Assembly (NCBI GenBank): GCA_031270205.1
Contig: JAISYA010000124.1
Coordinates: forward strand, 1-7,933
Direction of reading: 5' to 3'
Source of the DNA: Treponema sp.
GTDB taxonomy: Bacteria; Spirochaetota; Spirochaetia; Treponematales; Breznakiellaceae
DNA: 7,933 nucleotides
Under the pieces are notes generated by a model, which made no database searches, had not been told where the DNA came from, and worked only from the letters and a program-made list of their open reading frames with translations. Below, in pieces: positions 6,813 through 7,933 of the stretch. The position numbers and the translations under genes were made by a program. The stretch's first letter is position 1. The number at the start of each line of letters is the position of its first letter.

Positions 6813-7933
6813 TATACCTTCACCCAGCGGTTTTCTTTCGCGCTCTGCACCACCTTCTCGCAGAAAATCATCTCGCGCAATCCGTCGTCAAAATCGGCAT
6901 ATTCGCCCTTTACCGGCTTGCCCTCCGCAATAGCGGCGTAGATTTTTTTGAAGTTCTGTTTGAAGGTATCGGGGAAACCTTCCACATGGCCGCCGGGGTA
7001 GCTTGAGACCTTCGCTGTCTCCGCTTTGAGAATAGATGGGTCCTTGACGAGTTCTCCGTTCATGGTTTCCCGCCGGCCCACCCAGAGGGCGTTTGAATTT
7101 TCCGAATCCCAGTGGACCGCGCATTTGCTGCCGCCGATGGCCGCCACCATCTGGTTCTTGCGTCCCGCAAAGACCTGGCTGATGTTACAGCAGCCGTGGG
7201 CGCCGTTTTCAAAATGGAACAGTACGGTGGCGTAATCTTCCGTATTTATGGGCACGTCCATGTAATCTTCGGGACGCAGGGCCATGCCGGAATAGGTGTC
7301 CACCGGCTTGAGGGGTTTTCTCCGCGTCTTGTGGAAGATGGCGAAATCCGCCAACACCTCCACCGCCTTGAGGCCCGTCACAAATTCAACCAGATCAAGC
7401 CAATGGGAACCGATGTCGGAAAAGGCCCGGGAGACGCCGCTCAACTCCGGCTCAAGCCGCCAACTGTAATCCGTGTCCAGGTAGAGCCAGTCTTGCAGAT
7501 AACTCCCGTGGATCGTGTAAATATTACCCAATTCCCCGGCGCGGACCATCTCCCGCATCTGGTACACCAGGGGGTAGAAACGGCAGTTAAAATTGATGGC
7601 GTTGACCGTGCCCTTTTCCTTCGCCTTTACGGCAAGCCGCTCCGCCTCCGCCACCGTACAGGTCATGGGCTTTTCGCATATCACGTTAAGCCCCTTTTCA
7701 AGGGCGTACATGGCAATCTCAAAATGGGTACTGTTGGGAGTACAGATATGGATGCTGTCAAGGTTTTCCCGATCGATCATCTCTTTGTAGTCCGCATAGC
7801 CGGCAGGCACCGAGAGGGCCTCGGCCTTGCCTTTGCTGTCCAGCGCCTCCGTCAGGGCCGCCACCTCCACATTACCCAGGCGGCGGAGCTGTTCGATATG
7901 CACCGCGCCGATAAAGCCGACGCCGATAATGCC
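6812..7933 (-). CDS. Gfo/Idh/MocA-family dehydrogenase, N-terminus cut by window edge
   Basis: At least 373 residues of a cytoplasmic NAD(P)-dependent sugar dehydrogenase are visible; the gene runs past the right edge. The first visible residues contain the Rossmann motif GVGFIG (visible residues 4-9), so only a handful of N-terminal residues should be missing. The GTG at 7903 is Val inside this motif, not a start. Further marks, in visible numbering, are ICEKP (85-89) with the expected catalytic lysine, NFNCRFYP (114-121), GSYLQDW (143-149) followed by a WRLEPE segment (158-163), FSDIGSHWLDL (171-181) with Asp173 and His177, and GGHVEGFPD (314-322). YLQDW followed by a WR segment is, as I recall it, shared with levoglucosan dehydrogenase and related sugar dehydrogenases. 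It is the first visible gene of the minus-strand unit, and its stop overlaps the next start by one base. The substrate is unknown. Confidence 0.92.
   Translation of the reverse strand, partial: GIIGVGFIGAVHIEQLRRLGNVEVAALTEALDSKGKAEALSVPAGYADYKEMIDRENLDSIHICTPNSTHFEIAMYALEKGLNVICEKPMTCTVAEAERLAVKAKEKGTVNAINFNCRFYPLVYQMREMVRAGELGNIYTIHGSYLQDWLYLDTDYSWRLEPELSGVSRAFSDIGSHWLDLVEFVTGLKAVEVLADFAIFHKTRRKPLKPVDTYSGMALRPEDYMDVPINTEDYATVLFHFENGAHGCCNISQVFAGRKNQMVAAIGGSKCAVHWDSENSNALWVGRRETMNGELVKDPSILKAETAKVSSYPGGHVEGFPDTFKQNFKKIYAAIAEGKPVKGEYADFDDGLREMIFCEKVVQSAKENRWVKV

Noticed and set aside
5946..6941. Long open plus-strand frame opposite the second TIM-barrel gene
   Set aside because: It is antisense to a well-supported gene and extends into the next one. 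No motif or ribosome site supports it.
1..7933. CRISPR arrays, insertion sequences, tRNA or rRNA genes, phage or defence genes
   Set aside because: I saw no spaced direct repeats, transposase or terminal repeats, tRNA-like folds, rRNA segments or defence-type domains. Coding density is near complete with ordinary genes.

Overview
The window looks like chromosomal DNA of a bacterium with moderately high GC. It is densely packed: seven genes on the minus strand read as one transcription unit, facing a single plus-strand regulator gene across a 111-base gap. A spirochaete, Treponema-like, is my best guess. It rests on the pairing of a Gld-type ABC export cassette with many sugar dehydrogenase and isomerase genes, and on general sequence flavour. 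A Clostridia-type host cannot be excluded, as no rRNA or marker gene is present.

Layout: bases 24-986 (+) encode an AraC-family regulator whose DNA is visibly more AT-rich than the rest. Bases 987-1097 are a short convergent intergenic region with a probable terminator for the minus-strand unit. Bases 1098-4003 (-) encode a three-gene ABC exporter of the GldA/GldF/GldG type (ATPase, six-helix permease, large extracytoplasmic subunit with a membrane segment at each end). Bases 3997-7933 (-) encode four sugar-chemistry enzymes. These are two Gfo/Idh/MocA NAD(P)-dependent dehydrogenases flanking two different TIM-barrel proteins of the sugar phosphate isomerase/epimerase (AP endonuclease 2) superfamily. 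The first dehydrogenase runs off the right edge of the window.

Transcription order on the minus strand is dehydrogenase 1 (partial), TIM barrel 1, TIM barrel 2, dehydrogenase 2, ABC ATPase, permease, GldG-like protein. Junctions are a 1-base overlap, then gaps of 12 and 11 bases, a 7-base overlap, then 1 and 1 base. Several genes have clear Shine-Dalgarno sites inside the end of the preceding gene, so translational coupling is likely throughout.

The most interesting inference is that two dehydrogenases plus two metal-dependent TIM barrels are the parts needed for redox-assisted sugar chemistry: oxidise a sugar hydroxyl to a ketone, eliminate or epimerise next to it, hydrate, then reduce. The four-enzyme levoglucosan route and the 3-keto-glycoside routes work this way. 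The substrate cannot be read from the sequence. The direct coupling of this cassette to an ABC exporter of unknown cargo, rather than to a sugar importer, is the second point worth following.
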